A DNA stretch of 64,000 bases, taken from NCBI RefSeq assembly GCF_003688555.1, contig NZ_REFR01000014.1:186001-250000 (forward strand). Reading direction: 5' to 3'. Every line of letters starts with the position of its first letter. Positions within the stretch are counted from its first letter, which is position 1. The notes beneath the pieces are model-generated. The model was not told the DNA's origin, did not search any database, and was given only the letters and a program-made list of their open reading frames with translations. The position numbers were made by a program, and so were the translations under genes. This stretch comes from Eilatimonas milleporae (GTDB lineage: Bacteria > Pseudomonadota > Alphaproteobacteria > Sphingomonadales > Kordiimonadaceae). Of this stretch, positions 33,867 through 44,889 are shown piece by piece.

Positions 33867-33909
33867 CGCAAAACGGTGCAAAGGTCCTCCCCCTCTGCAC
33901 CGTTTTGCG
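33867..33909 (-). terminator. Hairpin after pnp
   Basis: Perfect 14-bp stem (CGCAAAACGGTGCA / TGCACCGTTTTGCG) with a 15-base loop, 16 bases beyond the pnp stop codon. The T run is weak, so it may also protect the 3' end or be a processing site. Confidence 0.7.
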
Positions 33910-33925
33910 TGTTGCAGCTTACCGC

Positions 33926-36091
33926 CTAGCCACGGCCGCGCGGTTTTTTCGGCGGCGATGCCTTGGGCGGACGGGCGTCGGGATCTTCCTCGCCCGTTTC
34001 CTGATTCACAACCCGCATGGACAAGCGTACCTTGCCACGGTCGTCAATCTCAAGGCATTTGACATAGACTTCGTCGCCTTCCTTCACCACGTCGGTGACC
34101 TGCTCGACCCGCTCCTCGACCAGTTCCGAGATATGGACAAGCCCGTCGCGCGACCCCATGAAATTGACGAAAGCGCCAAAATCCATGATCCGGACCACTT
34201 TGCCGCGATAAATGGTTCCCACTTCGGGTTCTGCCACGATACCGGTAATCCAGTTTTTCGCGGCTTCGATCTGGGCCAGGTCGGCGGAGGCGATCTTGAT
34301 CGTACCGTCGTCCTGAATGTCCACCTTGGCGCCCGTGGTCTCGACGATCTCACGGATCACCTTGCCGCCGGACCCGATGACCTCGCGGATTTTATCAACC
34401 GGGATCGACATGGTCTCGATCCGCGGCGCATGGGCCGACAGCTCTTCCCGCGCGCCCGTCATCGCCTTGCTCATTTCCTGAAGGATATGGGCGCGGCCGG
34501 CGGAGGCCTGGTCAAGGGCCTTTGCCATGATGTCCTTGGTGATACCGGTGATCTTGATGTCCATCTGCAGGGACGTGACGCCTTCGGCCGTGCCCGCCAC
34601 CTTGAAGTCCATATCGCCCAGATGATCCTCATCGCCGAGGATGTCGGACAGGACGGCGAAGTCGTCGCCTTCCTTGATCAGACCCATGGCAATGCCCGAC
34701 ACGGGACGCTTGATCGGCACGCCCGCATCCATCATGGACAGGGACGCCCCACACACCGTCGCCATGGAGGACGACCCGTTCGACTCGGTAATCTCGGACA
34801 CCAGGCGAATGGTGTAGGGGAAATCCTCCTGGGCGGGCAGAACCGCCTGTACGGCACGCCATGCCAGTTTCCCGTGACCGACCTCACGCCGGCCGGTAAA
34901 GCCGACGCGGCCGCACTCACCGACCGAATAGGGCGGGAAATTGTAGTGCAGCATAAAGCCGGACCGGTAGCTGCCCTCAAGCGCGTCGATGATCTGTTCA
35001 TCCTCGCCCGTACCGAGGGTGGCGACCACCAGGGCCTGGGTTTCACCGCGCGTGAACAGCGACGACCCGTGAGACCGCGGCAGCACGCCCACTTCCGAGA
35101 CGATGGGGCGCACCTGATCAAGGGTGCGGCCATCGATACGCGTGCCGGTCTCAAGGATATTGCCACGGACAATCCGGCTTTCCAGTTTCTTGAGGAGATC
35201 GCCGACCATCATCGGGGTGATGCCGCCGCCCTCTTCCAGCGTCTCTTTCAACGCTTCGAAAACAGCCTCTTTCACCGCGGCGATCTTGGTTTGGCGTTCC
35301 TGCTTGACCGTTTCACCGTAAGCAGCGCGCAAATCGGCTTCCGCCAGTTCGGCCACACGGGCTTTCACGGCGGAAAGGTCCGGCCCTTCCGCCAGGTCCC
35401 AGGGTTCCTTGGCGGCTTTTTCAGCCAGACGGATGATGGCATCGATCACCGGTTTCTGGGCGTCGTGACCGAAGGAAACCGCGCCCAGCATGACGTCCTC
35501 GGACAGCTCCTTGGCCTGCGATTCCACCATGAGGACGGCATCGGTCGTCCCCGCCACCACCAGTTCCAGATCACTGTCCTGAAGCTGCTCATGGGTCGGG
35601 TTGAGGATATAATCCCCGTCCTTGTAGCCGACCTTGGCACCGCCGATCGGCCCCAGGAAAGGTATACCCGACAGTGTCAGCGCGGCACTGGCGCCGACCA
35701 TGGCGACAATGTCGGAGTCATTTTCCAGATCATGGGACAGGACGGTACAGATCACCTGCACTTCATTCTTGAAGCCGTCCGGGAACAGCGGCCGGATCGG
35801 CCGGTCGATCAAACGGCTGACCAGCGTCTCCTTTTCGGACGGACGCCCTTCGCGCTTGAAGAAGCCGCCGGGAATTTTCCCGGCCGCATAATATTTTTCC
35901 ATATAGTTGACGGTCAGCGGGAAAAAATCCTGCCCCGGCTTGACCGAACGCGCACCCACAACGGTGCACAGCACGGTGGTATCCCCGTAGGATGCCATAA
36001 CCGCACCGTCAGCCTGTCTTGCAATATGGCCCGTTTCCAGTTTCAGAGTGCGGCCACCCCACTCAATCTCTTCAGTTTGTATATCAAACAT
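33926..36091 (-). CDS. pnp: Polyribonucleotide nucleotidyltransferase (PNPase)
   Basis: 721 residues, full length. Two RNase PH-like domains, with the active-site region [22 protein letters not shown], then a KH domain ([22 protein letters not shown]) and an S1 domain ([20 protein letters not shown]), ending in a basic Lys/Arg/Pro-rich tail. It degrades RNA 3' to 5' by phosphorolysis and is a component of the degradosome. It lies downstream of rpsO, separated by a strong hairpin, in the conserved order. Confidence 0.98.
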   Translation of the reverse strand: MFDIQTEEIEWGGRTLKLETGHIARQADGAVMASYGDTTVLCTVVGARSVKPGQDFFPLTVNYMEKYYAAGKIPGGFFKREGRPSEKETLVSRLIDRPIRPLFPDGFKNEVQVICTVLSHDLENDSDIVAMVGASAALTLSGIPFLGPIGGAKVGYKDGDYILNPTHEQLQDSDLELVVAGTTDAVLMVESQAKELSEDVMLGAVSFGHDAQKPVIDAIIRLAEKAAKEPWDLAEGPDLSAVKARVAELAEADLRAAYGETVKQERQTKIAAVKEAVFEALKETLEEGGGITPMMVGDLLKKLESRIVRGNILETGTRIDGRTLDQVRPIVSEVGVLPRSHGSSLFTRGETQALVVATLGTGEDEQIIDALEGSYRSGFMLHYNFPPYSVGECGRVGFTGRREVGHGKLAWRAVQAVLPAQEDFPYTIRLVSEITESNGSSSMATVCGASLSMMDAGVPIKRPVSGIAMGLIKEGDDFAVLSDILGDEDHLGDMDFKVAGTAEGVTSLQMDIKITGITKDIMAKALDQASAGRAHILQEMSKAMTGAREELSAHAPRIETMSIPVDKIREVIGSGGKVIREIVETTGAKVDIQDDGTIKIASADLAQIEAAKNWITGIVAEPEVGTIYRGKVVRIMDFGAFVNFMGSRDGLVHISELVEERVEQVTDVVKEGDEVYVKCLEIDDRGKVRLSMRVVNQETGEEDPDARPPKASPPKKPRGRG

Positions 36092-36270
36092 ATCCTAACC
36101 TTTCGCGGGACCGGCCGGCTTGAATCTACCCTGCCGCGCCCGTCCCCGGCATAGGCCCCTTTGGCCCATGCCCCGCTTTGGTCCCCGAAATGACACCTCG
36201 CCATTTCCTTTTCGGCAAGGGACCGGTCGATCAGCGGACCCCGGCGCCGGCATATCCGCACGACAGGGTC

Positions 36271-36307
36271 AAAAACGAAGGCCGGTTCCTGTATGAACCG
36301 GCCTTCG
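36271..36307 (-). terminator. rpsO terminator / rpsO-pnp intercistronic hairpin
   Basis: Perfect 13-bp inverted repeat (CGAAGGCCGGTTC / GAACCGGCCTTCG) with a 6-base loop, 11 bases after the rpsO stop, followed on the minus strand by five T. In E. coli the equivalent position holds the rpsO terminator and, nearby, the RNase III site of pnp autoregulation. Confidence 0.88.
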
Positions 36308-36318
36308 GATACTCAGCC

Positions 36319-36588
36319 TTATTTACGAAGGCCCAGCCGGCTGATCAGCGACTGGTAGCGCGCCTCGTCATTGGACTTCAGATAGTCCAGAAGCCGGCGG
36401 CGTTGATTGACCAGCTTCAAAAGGCCACGGCGGGAATGATTATCCTTTTTGTGGTCCTTGAAATGCCCGGTCAGGTTTGAAATGCGTTCCGACAGAATGG
36501 CGACCTGCACTTCCGGCGATCCCGTGTCGCCTTCCTTGGTCGCGTATTCCGTAATCAATGTCTGTTTGCGTTCAGCGGTAATCGACAT
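36319..36588 (-). CDS. rpsO: 30S ribosomal protein S15
   Basis: 89 residues, standard length, with all family blocks: [57 protein letters not shown] and the C-terminal LISRLGLRK. It binds 16S rRNA helices 20-22 early in 30S assembly. GGAGA sits before the ATG. It is 18 bases after truB and probably has its own terminator at 36271-36307. Confidence 0.98.
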   Translation of the reverse strand: MSITAERKQTLITEYATKEGDTGSPEVQVAILSERISNLTGHFKDHKKDNHSRRGLLKLVNQRRRLLDYLKSNDEARYQSLISRLGLRK

Positions 36589-36606
36589 CGGGTATCTCCA
36601 CTTTAT

Positions 36607-37506
36607 TTAAAGATTGAACACACGAACAGGGCGCAACACTCCTGCATCCATCTCGGCGATCGCAACAGGGGATCCACCTGATGTCACAAGAACGGCACCC
36701 GTTTCGGCTGTGGGGAAAGGCAGGCGTTGACCGTGTTTCAGTCGGTCGGCCTCTTCAGCTGTCACGGCCAGCGCCGGGATGTCGTCCAGCGCGGTCGTGA
36801 CAGGCTTCACTGTCTCCGCAGCGCGCGCACTATGGCCGAACGATGTCAGTTTTTCCAGCGAAATCGCGCCCTGTTCGGTAAAGGGCCCCACCCCGGTGCG
36901 GCGCAGAAAGCCGACATGACCGAATGTGCCGAGGCCGGCGGCAATATCCCGCGCCAGTGCACGGACATAGGTGCCTTTGCCACAGGCGACCTGAAACCTG
37001 CTGCGGCCCGCATTTGCGTCATGATCGATCAGCGACACTGTATCTATCCGGACAGGCCGGGCGGCCAGATCCGGACTTTCCCCGGCCCTTGCAAGGGCAT
37101 AGGCCCGTTTGCCGTCGACCTTCAACGCACTGAACGCGGGCGGCACCTGTTGGACAACGCCGGTAAACCCGGAAAGAACGGCCTCGACGGCATCGCGGGC
37201 CGGCGTTGCACCGCCTGTATGCGTCGGCGTACCCTCCGCATCCAGTGTGTCGGTCTCGGTACCCCAGAGGATATCGAACAGATAGGTTTTATCCGCATCC
37301 ATCAGATACGGCACGGTTTTGGTCGCCTCTCCGAGGGCAATCGGGAGAATGCCGCTTGCGAGCGGGTCAAGGGTGCCGGCATGCCCCGCTTTCTGGGCAT
37401 TGAACGCCTTTCGCACCATCGCCACGGCCTGGGCGCTTGACTGGCCGACAGCCTTGTCCAGCACGAACCAGCCGTCGACCTTGTTTCCCTTTTTACGGCG
37501 TCCCAC
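36607..37506 (-). CDS. truB: tRNA pseudouridine(55) synthase
   Basis: 299 residues. Conserved blocks: GWFVLDKAVGQSSAQAV, then GHAGTLDPLASGILPIALGEATK containing the catalytic Asp, then RRTGVGPF in the substrate domain. The start is GTG at 37506: it begins the family-typical GRRKKGNKVDGW, lies 4 bases after the rbfA stop, and has AGGA upstream inside rbfA. The longer frame to 37584 would overlap rbfA. Makes pseudouridine 55 in the T-loop of tRNAs. Confidence 0.96.
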   Translation of the reverse strand: MGRRKKGNKVDGWFVLDKAVGQSSAQAVAMVRKAFNAQKAGHAGTLDPLASGILPIALGEATKTVPYLMDADKTYLFDILWGTETDTLDAEGTPTHTGGATPARDAVEAVLSGFTGVVQQVPPAFSALKVDGKRAYALARAGESPDLAARPVRIDTVSLIDHDANAGRSRFQVACGKGTYVRALARDIAAGLGTFGHVGFLRRTGVGPFTEQGAISLEKLTSFGHSARAAETVKPVTTALDDIPALAVTAEEADRLKHGQRLPFPTAETGAVLVTSGGSPVAIAEMDAGVLRPVRVFNL

Positions 37507-37510
37507 GGTT

Positions 37511-37960
37511 TCAGTCCTGCGACAGCCCGTCTTCGCCGTCATCGCCCTCATCGCCGCCACCGGCGTCCAAATCTCGGCTGACACGGGGTGTTTTCAACAG
37601 GGCCTCGATACTGGTGGCCTGCTGAAAACTCTCATCCAGCTTGAACAGAAGTCTGGGCAGATATTTCATCCGCACCTTGGACGACAATTGTCCGCGAAAA
37701 AATCCGCTGTTGGCATTCAGCGCTTTGAGGACACGCCCTTCCGGGTCACCGCCCAACGGCATCACAAAGACGCTGGCATGGCGCAGGTCAGGACTGACAT
37801 CGACTTCGGATACGGTGACGGACACCCCCTGCAAGTCAGGGTCACGCACCTGGCCACGGGCCAGAATATCCGACAGGGCATGCCGCAGGTTCTCGCCGAC
37901 ACGCAGCAGACGGTGCCCACCCCCACGGCCGGTTCCCTCACCGGAACGGGCTGGTGACAT
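37511..37960 (-). CDS. rbfA: Ribosome-binding factor A
   Basis: 149 residues. The KH-like core shows RVGENLRHALSDILARGQVRDP, VTVSEVDVSPDLRHASVFVMPLGG and LSSKVRMKYLPRLLFKLDESF. The C-terminal Asp/Gly-rich tail (GGGDEGDDGEDG) is longer than in E. coli and common in alphaproteobacteria. It helps mature the 16S rRNA 5' end in late 30S assembly. It is 56 bases after infB and is followed at once by truB. Confidence 0.95.
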   Translation of the reverse strand: MSPARSGEGTGRGGGHRLLRVGENLRHALSDILARGQVRDPDLQGVSVTVSEVDVSPDLRHASVFVMPLGGDPEGRVLKALNANSGFFRGQLSSKVRMKYLPRLLFKLDESFQQATSIEALLKTPRVSRDLDAGGGDEGDDGEDGLSQD

Positions 37961-38016
37961 GGTCTTTCACTCCGCTTATTTGGACCGACCGCACGGGGCC
38001 GCCACGGACAGCGCTT

Positions 38017-40617
38017 TTAAAGCGTCCGCTCGACTTCATGCAGTTCATACACCTCGACGACATCGCCGGCCTTGAAATCCGTGAAGTTTTCAAAGGCCAT
38101 GCCGCATTCCTGGCCGGACTTGACTTCGTTCACATCGTCCTTGAACCGGCGCAGATTGGCGATCTGCCCATTGTAGACAATGACGTCGTCGCGCAGAATA
38201 CGGGCCTTGCGGTCGCGCTTCAGGGTACCGTCGACAACGAAACACCCGGCAGCCTTGCCGGCCTTGCCGGCGCTGAAGACCTCGCGGATTTCGGCGCGTC
38301 CGATCACGTCTTCCACATATTCCGGGCCAAGCTGACCGGCCATTGCGGCCTTCACTTCATCGATCAGATCATAAATGACGGAATAATATTTGATCGTGAT
38401 ACCCTGCTGCTCGGCCGCCTCCCGGGCCTGCTTGTTGGGCCGGACGTTGAAACCGATGACCAGCGCCTCGGAGGCTTCGGCCAGAGTGATGTCACTTTCG
38501 GTAATACCGCCAACGGCACCGTGGATGACACGGCAGCTGATGTCCTCGTTACCGGCATTTTCAAGCGCCTGGGTGATCGCCTCGACAGAGCCCTGCACAT
38601 CTCCCTTGAGCACCACGTCGAACATGTGAACATCCTTCTCCTTGATCTTGGAGAAGAGATTTTCCAGCGTTTTCGGCTGCGCTCCTGCCGCCTGGCGGCG
38701 TTTCTGCATCTGGCCCTGACGGTATTCGGTGATCTCGCGGGCGCGCGCCTCACTGTCAACGACGGCGAAATCATCGCCGGCGCCGGGTACACCGTTCAGA
38801 CCGAGAACCTCGACCGGAACGCTAGGCCCCGCTGTCTTGACCTGCTCGCCGCGATCATTGACGAGGGCCCGCACCTTGCCCCATTCGGGCCCGGCCACAA
38901 GAATGTCACCCACGCTCAAGGTTCCGCGCTGAACCAGAACCGTCGCAACCGGTCCGCGGCCTTTGTCAAGCTTGGCCTCGACCACGACACCTTCGGCAGT
39001 CCGGTCCGGGTTGGCCACCAGTTCCAGCAGTTCGGCCTGAAGATGAATGGCCTCTTTCAGCGAATCCATACCGGTCCCTTTCAGGGCAGAGACCTCAACC
39101 TCCTGAACATCGCCGGAATATGTTTCGACCACCACTTCATGCTGCAACAATTCCTGGCGGACACGGTCCGGGTTGGCCCCTTCCTTGTCCATCTTGTTGA
39201 TAGCAACGATAATCGGCACTTCGGCGGCCTTGGCATGATTGATGGCTTCAATCGTCTGCGGCATGACGCCGTCATCGGCAGCGACCACAAGCACGACGAT
39301 ATCGGTCACACTGGCGCCACGGGCACGCATCTGGGTAAAGGCGGCGTGGCCCGGCGTGTCCAGGAAAGTGATCCTGGCACCGTCGCCGACACTGACCTGA
39401 TAGGCACCGATATGCTGTGTAATACCGCCGGCCTCGCCCGCGACCACATTGGCTTCGCGCAATTTGTCCAGAAGCGATGTCTTGCCGTGGTCAACATGCC
39501 CCATCACCGTGACAATCGGTGCACGGGCCGCCAGATCCTCTTGACGGTCCTCCCCACCGAAGAAACCGATTTCCACATCCGATTCCGAAACCCGTTTCGG
39601 CGTATGGCCAAACTCGCTGACGACCAACTCGGCGGTGTCCTGATCCAGCGTTTCGTTGATCGTCGCCATGACGCCCAGTTTCATCAGTGTTTTGATGACC
39701 GCCGTCGATTTCTCGGCCATCCGGTTCGCCAGTTCCTGAACCGTGATGGCCTCAGGAATCGTCACTTCACGCGCCTGACGCTGTGACGGCTGGTTGGCAC
39801 CGCCCGCGGCCTGACGTTTCTTCGCCTGGGCACGCCGGAATGCGGCAACCGAACGCTGCCGCGCATCCTCGCCCTCCAGCGCCCGGGATATGGTCAGGCG
39901 GCCTCCACGGCGGCGGTCGGCCCCGCCGCGTCCACGGCCCCGCTGATCCTGCGCCTGATCGCCTTTGCGCTCTTTACCGCGTTTGGGTTTCGCGCGTGCG
40001 CGCGCGGCATCGTCACTGGTGGTCTCAGCCGCCTTGCGGGCTTCGCTTGCCTTGCGCATCTGTACGGCGCGGGCCTCAAGCTCGCTTTTCTTGCGGGCAT
40101 CTTCCTCGGCTTTCTCACGGGTGGCGCGGACTTCCTCGGCCTTGCGCTCGGCCTCCACCTCGGCCTTTTTCGCCGCGACCTCTTCCGCCTTACGCTTGGC
40201 ATCCACCTCGGCCTGCTGGCGGGCCGTTTCCTCGGCATCCCGCGCGGCTTGCTCGGCGGCGGCGCGCTTCTTGCGCTCTTCCTCTTCAACCTCACGGCGC
40301 CGAGCATCTTCCTCGGCACGGCGCTGGGCTTCTTCCAGCGCCTTCGCCCGGGTTTCCATTTCGGCATTGGTCAGGCTGCCCAAAGCTTCGCCGGCAGGGC
40401 GTTTCGGCACAAACGGTTTGGGAGCGGACGACTGCTGGGGCGCGGGGGCTGCCGGACTTTCCTCGCCCTTTTTGACCAGACGCTTCTTTTTGCGCTCAAC
40501 CACCACGGCTTTGCTGCGGCCATGAGAGAAATTCTGGCGCACCTGGCCCTTTTCCACCCCTTTTCCTACACCCAGGGTGGCCCGGCTGGACAGCGTCAGT
40601 TTCTTATCGTCGCTCAT
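38017..40617 (-). CDS. infB: Translation initiation factor IF-2
   Basis: 866 residues. A long N-terminal region rich in Ala/Glu/Lys/Arg (about 70-230) forms a charged coiled coil. Next is the IF-2 N domain ([25 protein letters not shown]). The GTPase domain has [22 protein letters not shown] and NKMDK, followed by the C1/C2 domains ending [18 protein letters not shown] 40617 begins the typical MSDDKKLTL. It places initiator tRNA on the ribosome. Part of the nusA-ylxR-infB-rbfA-truB operon. Confidence 0.98.
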   Translation of the reverse strand: MSDDKKLTLSSRATLGVGKGVEKGQVRQNFSHGRSKAVVVERKKKRLVKKGEESPAAPAPQQSSAPKPFVPKRPAGEALGSLTNAEMETRAKALEEAQRRAEEDARRREVEEEERKKRAAAEQAARDAEETARQQAEVDAKRKAEEVAAKKAEVEAERKAEEVRATREKAEEDARKKSELEARAVQMRKASEARKAAETTSDDAARARAKPKRGKERKGDQAQDQRGRGRGGADRRRGGRLTISRALEGEDARQRSVAAFRRAQAKKRQAAGGANQPSQRQAREVTIPEAITVQELANRMAEKSTAVIKTLMKLGVMATINETLDQDTAELVVSEFGHTPKRVSESDVEIGFFGGEDRQEDLAARAPIVTVMGHVDHGKTSLLDKLREANVVAGEAGGITQHIGAYQVSVGDGARITFLDTPGHAAFTQMRARGASVTDIVVLVVAADDGVMPQTIEAINHAKAAEVPIIVAINKMDKEGANPDRVRQELLQHEVVVETYSGDVQEVEVSALKGTGMDSLKEAIHLQAELLELVANPDRTAEGVVVEAKLDKGRGPVATVLVQRGTLSVGDILVAGPEWGKVRALVNDRGEQVKTAGPSVPVEVLGLNGVPGAGDDFAVVDSEARAREITEYRQGQMQKRRQAAGAQPKTLENLFSKIKEKDVHMFDVVLKGDVQGSVEAITQALENAGNEDISCRVIHGAVGGITESDITLAEASEALVIGFNVRPNKQAREAAEQQGITIKYYSVIYDLIDEVKAAMAGQLGPEYVEDVIGRAEIREVFSAGKAGKAAGCFVVDGTLKRDRKARILRDDVIVYNGQIANLRRFKDDVNEVKSGQECGMAFENFTDFKAGDVVEVYELHEVERTL

Positions 40618-40701
40618 ACTTACTTCATTCCTTTGTGCAGCTTGCCGCACATGCTTTTAAAGTTCTTGGGGCCGCAATACAATGCCTGCGGCAGCGCCAT
40701 A

Positions 40702-41364
40702 TCACATTCCCGCACCATCCGGTCCCTGATCCGCTGCCGGTGGCGTCTTGCGGCGTATACCGTTCCACCTGGCCAGATCGGCGATAAATCTCTCCGTGCC
40801 GCCTCCTGCGAGCAACAGCACATGCACCACATTGTCACGGCCGAGCGCGGCGCTTAAAGCCGCCCGGTCGAAAAAGGTCACAGGGGCCAGCCCTTTCAGG
40901 GCGGCGGACAGTTTACGCCGCCCGTCATCGGAACCGTCCGCAGCGGTCAGCCACAAACGGGGCCGCCCCAGGGACGGCTTGCGTTCAGACGCGCCGACAT
41001 GGGCGACGATCTTGTCAAAACCCGTCACCAGGTCGCCGGACCGCTTGATCAGGCCAAGGCGGTCAAGCAGCCGCCGCTCCAGCAACTCTTCTATCCGGTC
41101 GCGCAAATCGACCGGAACACGGTCTGCCCGCACAGCGGTCTTCAAAGACCGGGAAACCGCTTTCGCAAGCTTTCCATCCCGCACGCCTGCCGCGATCAAA
41201 GGGCCGTCCGCACAAACCCAGGCGCCGCGCCCCGGCAGTTTTGCCGCAATATCGGGCACAAGACTGCCGTCTGGCCCCATCACCAACCGGACAAGCGTTT
41301 CAACCGGGGCCGTGCAGCCTGTCAGCACGCAGCGCCGATGCGGCGCCCTGGTTGCGTCATCCAT
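40702..41364 (-). CDS. ylxR: YlxR-type RNA-binding protein (DUF448 with L7Ae-like half)
   Basis: 220 residues. The N-terminal DUF448 part (about 8-85) has RRCVLTG, LVRLVMGPDGSLVPDIAAKLPGRGAWVCAD. The C-terminal part (about 95-200), with FDKIVAHVG and AALGRDNVVHVLLLAGG, is the L7Ae-like half seen in alphaproteobacterial versions. It lies between nusA and infB as in most bacteria and is presumed to bind RNA in translation or transcription; its exact role is not established. Confidence 0.92.
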   Translation of the reverse strand: MDDATRAPHRRCVLTGCTAPVETLVRLVMGPDGSLVPDIAAKLPGRGAWVCADGPLIAAGVRDGKLAKAVSRSLKTAVRADRVPVDLRDRIEELLERRLLDRLGLIKRSGDLVTGFDKIVAHVGASERKPSLGRPRLWLTAADGSDDGRRKLSAALKGLAPVTFFDRAALSAALGRDNVVHVLLLAGGGTERFIADLARWNGIRRKTPPAADQGPDGAGM

Positions 41365-41388
41365 GGATTCGCGTCCACCACCTATGTG

Positions 41389-43044
41389 TCAGGCCCCAGG
41401 GGCCTGCTCTTCCACGCTTACCGGTCCGGCATCAGCGGACGCAGCGGCCCCAGAAGCATCGGACTCATCGGCGTCATCCTGCGCGGCTTCACCGTCCTCA
41501 CCATCGGCCGCACTGTATATATCCTCAGGCGCGATCCAGCCAAGGGCGACACGCACGGACATGATCATGTCGCTGGCATCACTTTCGGCAAGCCCATATC
41601 GCTTCAGAATACCGTCATCGCTGCTGGTCAGTTCATCGGCGGCAAGCCCGGCAAAATCTTCAAGTGTTTTGACTTCCGCCTCCCCGAGAGACACCAGCAT
41701 CTGCGGTGTCAGCCCCTCGATGTCGGCCAGTTCGTCGGCAACGCCGAGATCGCGGCGCTTGTCATCGGCCGCGCGGGCTTCCGCCTCCAGATAGTCGCCG
41801 GCCCGGCGCTGCAACTCGGCGACAAGATCCTCGTCAAATCCCTCCACCGTCAGCAGCTCATCAGGTTCGACATAGGCCACTTCCTCGACTTCGGAGAAGC
41901 CTTCGGCCACCAGAAGGTGCGCCAGCGTGTCATCCACATCCAACGCCTCCATGAAGCGTCTCGACTGGGCCATGAACTCTTCCTGACGGCGCTCGGACTC
42001 CTCGGCCTCGGTCATGATATCGATGGTCCAGCCGGTCAGCTGGGACGCCAGCCTTACATTCTGGCCCCGGCGACCAATGGCGAGAGAAAGCTGGTCGTCC
42101 GGCACCACGACCTCGACCCGACTGCGTTCCTCGTCCAGAACAACCTTGGTGACTTCTGCGGGCTGAAGGGCGTTAACAATAAAACCGGCCACATCCGGCG
42201 ACCAGGGGATGATGTCGATTTTCTCGCCCTGCAATTCATTGACGACCGCCTGAACGCGGCTGCCCCGCATTCCGACACAGGCCCCGACCGGGTCAATCGA
42301 GGGGTCATTCGAAATTACGGCAATCTTGGCCCGGCTGCCGGGATCACGCGCCACGGCACGGATTTCGATAATACCGTCGTATATTTCCGGCACTTCCTGC
42401 GCGAACAGGGCCGCCATATATTCAGGCTTGGTCCGCGACATGAAAATCTGCGGCCCCCGGTTTTCACGGCGCACATCGTAGATATAGCCGCGAATACGCT
42501 CATTCTGGCGGATATGCTCGCGCGGGATGACCTGATCGCGACGCATGATCGATTCCGCCCGGCCAAGATCAACGATCACATTGCCGTATTCGACACGCTT
42601 GACCAGTCCGGTCACGACTTCGCCCAGGCGATCCTTGTATTCTTCATACTGGCGCTCGCGCTCGGCATCGCGCACCTTCTGCACAATCACCTGTTTGGCG
42701 GTCTGGGCGGCAATGCGTCCGAAGTCCATCGGCGGCAGGGGCGCCGCAAGATAATCGTCGATCACGGCATCGGGCTTGTCATGCCGCGCATCGGCAAGGC
42801 TGATTTCCGTTGCCGGGTCTTCGACATCTTCGACCACATGCAAAACACGGAACAAACGGATATCCCCGGTCGTTCGGTCAATCTGCGCACGGATTTCGTT
42901 TTCGGCGCCATAACGGGACCGTGCCGCTTTCTGGATCGCGTCTTCCATCGCCTCAAGAACGATATCTTTATCGATTGCCTTTTCGCGCGCGACCAGTTCA
43001 GCGATCTGCAGCAGCTCCAAACGGTTTGCACTGACAGCAGCCAT
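41389..43044 (-). CDS. nusA: Transcription termination/antitermination factor NusA
   Basis: 551 residues. N-terminal RNA-polymerase-binding domain, S1 domain ([20 protein letters not shown]), two KH domains ([20 protein letters not shown] and [18 protein letters not shown]), then two helix-hairpin-helix-like acidic repeats and an Asp/Glu/Ala-rich tail. It controls pausing and rho-dependent or intrinsic termination. It lies between rimP and ylxR as in the conserved operon. Confidence 0.98.
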   Translation of the reverse strand: MAAVSANRLELLQIAELVAREKAIDKDIVLEAMEDAIQKAARSRYGAENEIRAQIDRTTGDIRLFRVLHVVEDVEDPATEISLADARHDKPDAVIDDYLAAPLPPMDFGRIAAQTAKQVIVQKVRDAERERQYEEYKDRLGEVVTGLVKRVEYGNVIVDLGRAESIMRRDQVIPREHIRQNERIRGYIYDVRRENRGPQIFMSRTKPEYMAALFAQEVPEIYDGIIEIRAVARDPGSRAKIAVISNDPSIDPVGACVGMRGSRVQAVVNELQGEKIDIIPWSPDVAGFIVNALQPAEVTKVVLDEERSRVEVVVPDDQLSLAIGRRGQNVRLASQLTGWTIDIMTEAEESERRQEEFMAQSRRFMEALDVDDTLAHLLVAEGFSEVEEVAYVEPDELLTVEGFDEDLVAELQRRAGDYLEAEARAADDKRRDLGVADELADIEGLTPQMLVSLGEAEVKTLEDFAGLAADELTSSDDGILKRYGLAESDASDMIMSVRVALGWIAPEDIYSAADGEDGEAAQDDADESDASGAAASADAGPVSVEEQAPGA

Positions 43045-43238
43045 ATTTTCACTCCGTTATTCGCGGAACAGGCCGATAGCACCCGTTCCGTATCCGTCGA
43101 TTCACCTGACCATTCACCCTTGTGGCAGGCTTTTCTTACCATTCTTCCAAGGCGAAAATCAGACAGACCCGCCCCGGAAACCTCATCATCCCAGGCCCGT
43201 CAATCCATGCCGGGCCATTTCGGAGTGCGCCTTTGCAC

Positions 43239-43787
43239 TCATGCCTCGCTATTCTCACCGGACCGCTGCCCCCCGGATACGGCGCCAGCATTCAGCGGAC
43301 GCCCCTCCTGTGCCTGCGCGACAGCCACCAGATCGTCGGTCAAGACCAGCTTGGCCTTTATCACGTCCGCATAAGGCAAAACCGCCTCGCCCTCTTCGGT
43401 CTCCAGTGTCAAATCATCGTCTGCGAGCGAGACGATCCTGCCACGGAAACGCCGCCGTCCGTCGATCTGTTCGCGCAGCTCGACTTTCGCCTGAAAACCG
43501 GCCCAGCGCTCGAAATCCTTGCGGCGGGTCAGGGGGCGGTCGATACCGGGGGAACTGACCTCCAGCATATATTCGCCGTCAATCGGATCTTCCACATCCA
43601 GCAGGACGGACAACTCCCGTGACAATCTAGCACAGTCATCGACATTCATCGTGCCATCGGGACGTTCGGCCATAACCTGCAAGGTCGGACGCCGGCCGCC
43701 GCCATAGGTCACGCGCACCAACTCAAAGCCAAGTCCTTCAACACTCGGCCCGATCAAGTCCGTTATCCGTGTCGCAACGTCACTCAT
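43239..43787 (-). CDS. rimP: Ribosome maturation factor RimP
   Basis: 182 residues. Conserved blocks: IGPSVEGLGFELVRVTYGGG, VDDCARLSRELSVLLDVEDPI, YMLEVSSPGIDRPLTRRKDFERWAG. The C-terminal SH3-like part is followed by a short polar extension. It is needed for efficient 30S assembly and heads the nusA-infB operon. A hairpin with a T run lies 50 bases upstream of its start (43836-43859). Confidence 0.96.
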   Translation of the reverse strand: MSDVATRITDLIGPSVEGLGFELVRVTYGGGRRPTLQVMAERPDGTMNVDDCARLSRELSVLLDVEDPIDGEYMLEVSSPGIDRPLTRRKDFERWAGFQAKVELREQIDGRRRFRGRIVSLADDDLTLETEEGEAVLPYADVIKAKLVLTDDLVAVAQAQEGRPLNAGAVSGGQRSGENSEA

Positions 43788-43835
43788 TCAACCATTCCGC
43801 ACATCCGCTCCCCACAGCCTGACAGAGGCAGCAAC

Positions 43836-43859
43836 AAAAAAAGCGGGCCAAGACCCACT
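43836..43859 (-). terminator. Terminator or attenuator between trmB and rimP
   Basis: On the minus strand AGTGGGTC and GGCCCGCT form a stem with two G-U pairs, directly followed by seven T. It lies about 77 bases after the trmB stop and about 50 before the rimP ATG. It may simply end trmB, or act as a premature terminator in a rimP leader if the promoter lies upstream. Confidence 0.7.
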
Positions 43860-43935
43860 CCCCAATCAAGCCACCAATAATTAGGAGAACGCGGAGCCTA
43901 TATACTCCTTTGCACTGCGGTCCGCAAGGCTGAAA

Positions 43936-44751
43936 TCATATGGTTTTCGCCATGTTCGCAGGGGTCGCGGTCGCCGCCGCACACCTGCGGCAGCGACGCC
44001 TGTAACGGAAATAGGTTGCCCCGCCCTCAAGCGCCTTTACCTCATATCGTGTCTCGGGCCAGTCCACGGGGCGCGTGCGCCAGTCGTCGGGGCCCTCGGC
44101 CAGCCATTCGAAATCGGGATGCGCCGCCATGTGTACCGACGTCCACCGACGATAGACAGGATGATCCGTACCGATGCGAAGCTCGGCCCCGTCCGCCATG
44201 ACCCGGGCCAGCAGATCAAGATTGTCCGGCCTGACAAAACGCCGCGCGGCATGGCGATTTTTGGGCCATGGGTCGGGATGCAAAAGAAAAACACGGGCAA
44301 GACACGCATCCGGAAACCGCCACAACAGATGCCGTGCGTCATCCGCATAGGCCCGGACATTGCCAAGCCCCTTATCCTGTATCTTGTCCAGAAGGCCGAC
44401 ATATCCGTTCAGATACGGTTCGCAGCCGATCAGACCGACATCGGGATTCCGCGCCGCCTGCCAGGCCAGATGCTCTCCCTTGCCGAAACCGATTTCGAAC
44501 CAGATGTCCGCGCCACCCTCAAGACCGGCAAACAGATCGCGCGGCTCGAGGGCGCCGGGATATTCACCGGATGACACGCCGATGCCGATACGTCTCCCCA
44601 CCCCGGCAAGCAGGCTCTGCTGGCGGGCGGACAGGGAAGGCCCCTTGCGGCGCCCGAAAAAGCGCCGGGCCGGATCCTTGTGTCCGTCCCGCTCGCCCGG
44701 CGGGGCCGCAACCGGTTTTCCGCCGACCGCGATATGGTCTGAACCGTTCAT
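43936..44751 (-). CDS. trmB: tRNA (guanine-N7-)-methyltransferase
   Basis: 271 residues. A basic N-terminal extension (about 1-65), then the SAM-binding motif EIGFGKGEHLAW, the CEPYLNG and HPDPWPKNRHAARRFV blocks (substrate and catalytic region), and a Cys/Arg-rich end (RRRCRRCAAA). It methylates G46 in the variable loop of tRNAs. ATG 44751 is preferred to one six codons upstream. It sits next to the XRE gene; metK, common at this place in related genomes, is absent. Confidence 0.94.
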   Translation of the reverse strand: MNGSDHIAVGGKPVAAPPGERDGHKDPARRFFGRRKGPSLSARQQSLLAGVGRRIGIGVSSGEYPGALEPRDLFAGLEGGADIWFEIGFGKGEHLAWQAARNPDVGLIGCEPYLNGYVGLLDKIQDKGLGNVRAYADDARHLLWRFPDACLARVFLLHPDPWPKNRHAARRFVRPDNLDLLARVMADGAELRIGTDHPVYRRWTSVHMAAHPDFEWLAEGPDDWRTRPVDWPETRYEVKALEGGATYFRYRRRCRRCAAATATPANMAKTI

Positions 44752-44889
44752 GCCGCCCCTATAGCCCAAAGAACGGTCGCCACAAAGCCAATCATTGACC
44801 GGAAATGCATGGGACGAAAGATGGTATGGTGCGCCAGGAACGGGTCCCGCCCCTGACCGACAAGGCGCAAGGGATGCCCCGGAAGACCG

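Noticed and set aside
33905-36154. 749-codon plus-strand frame over pnp
   Set aside because: Antisense of pnp; composition typical of a shadow frame in GC-rich DNA.
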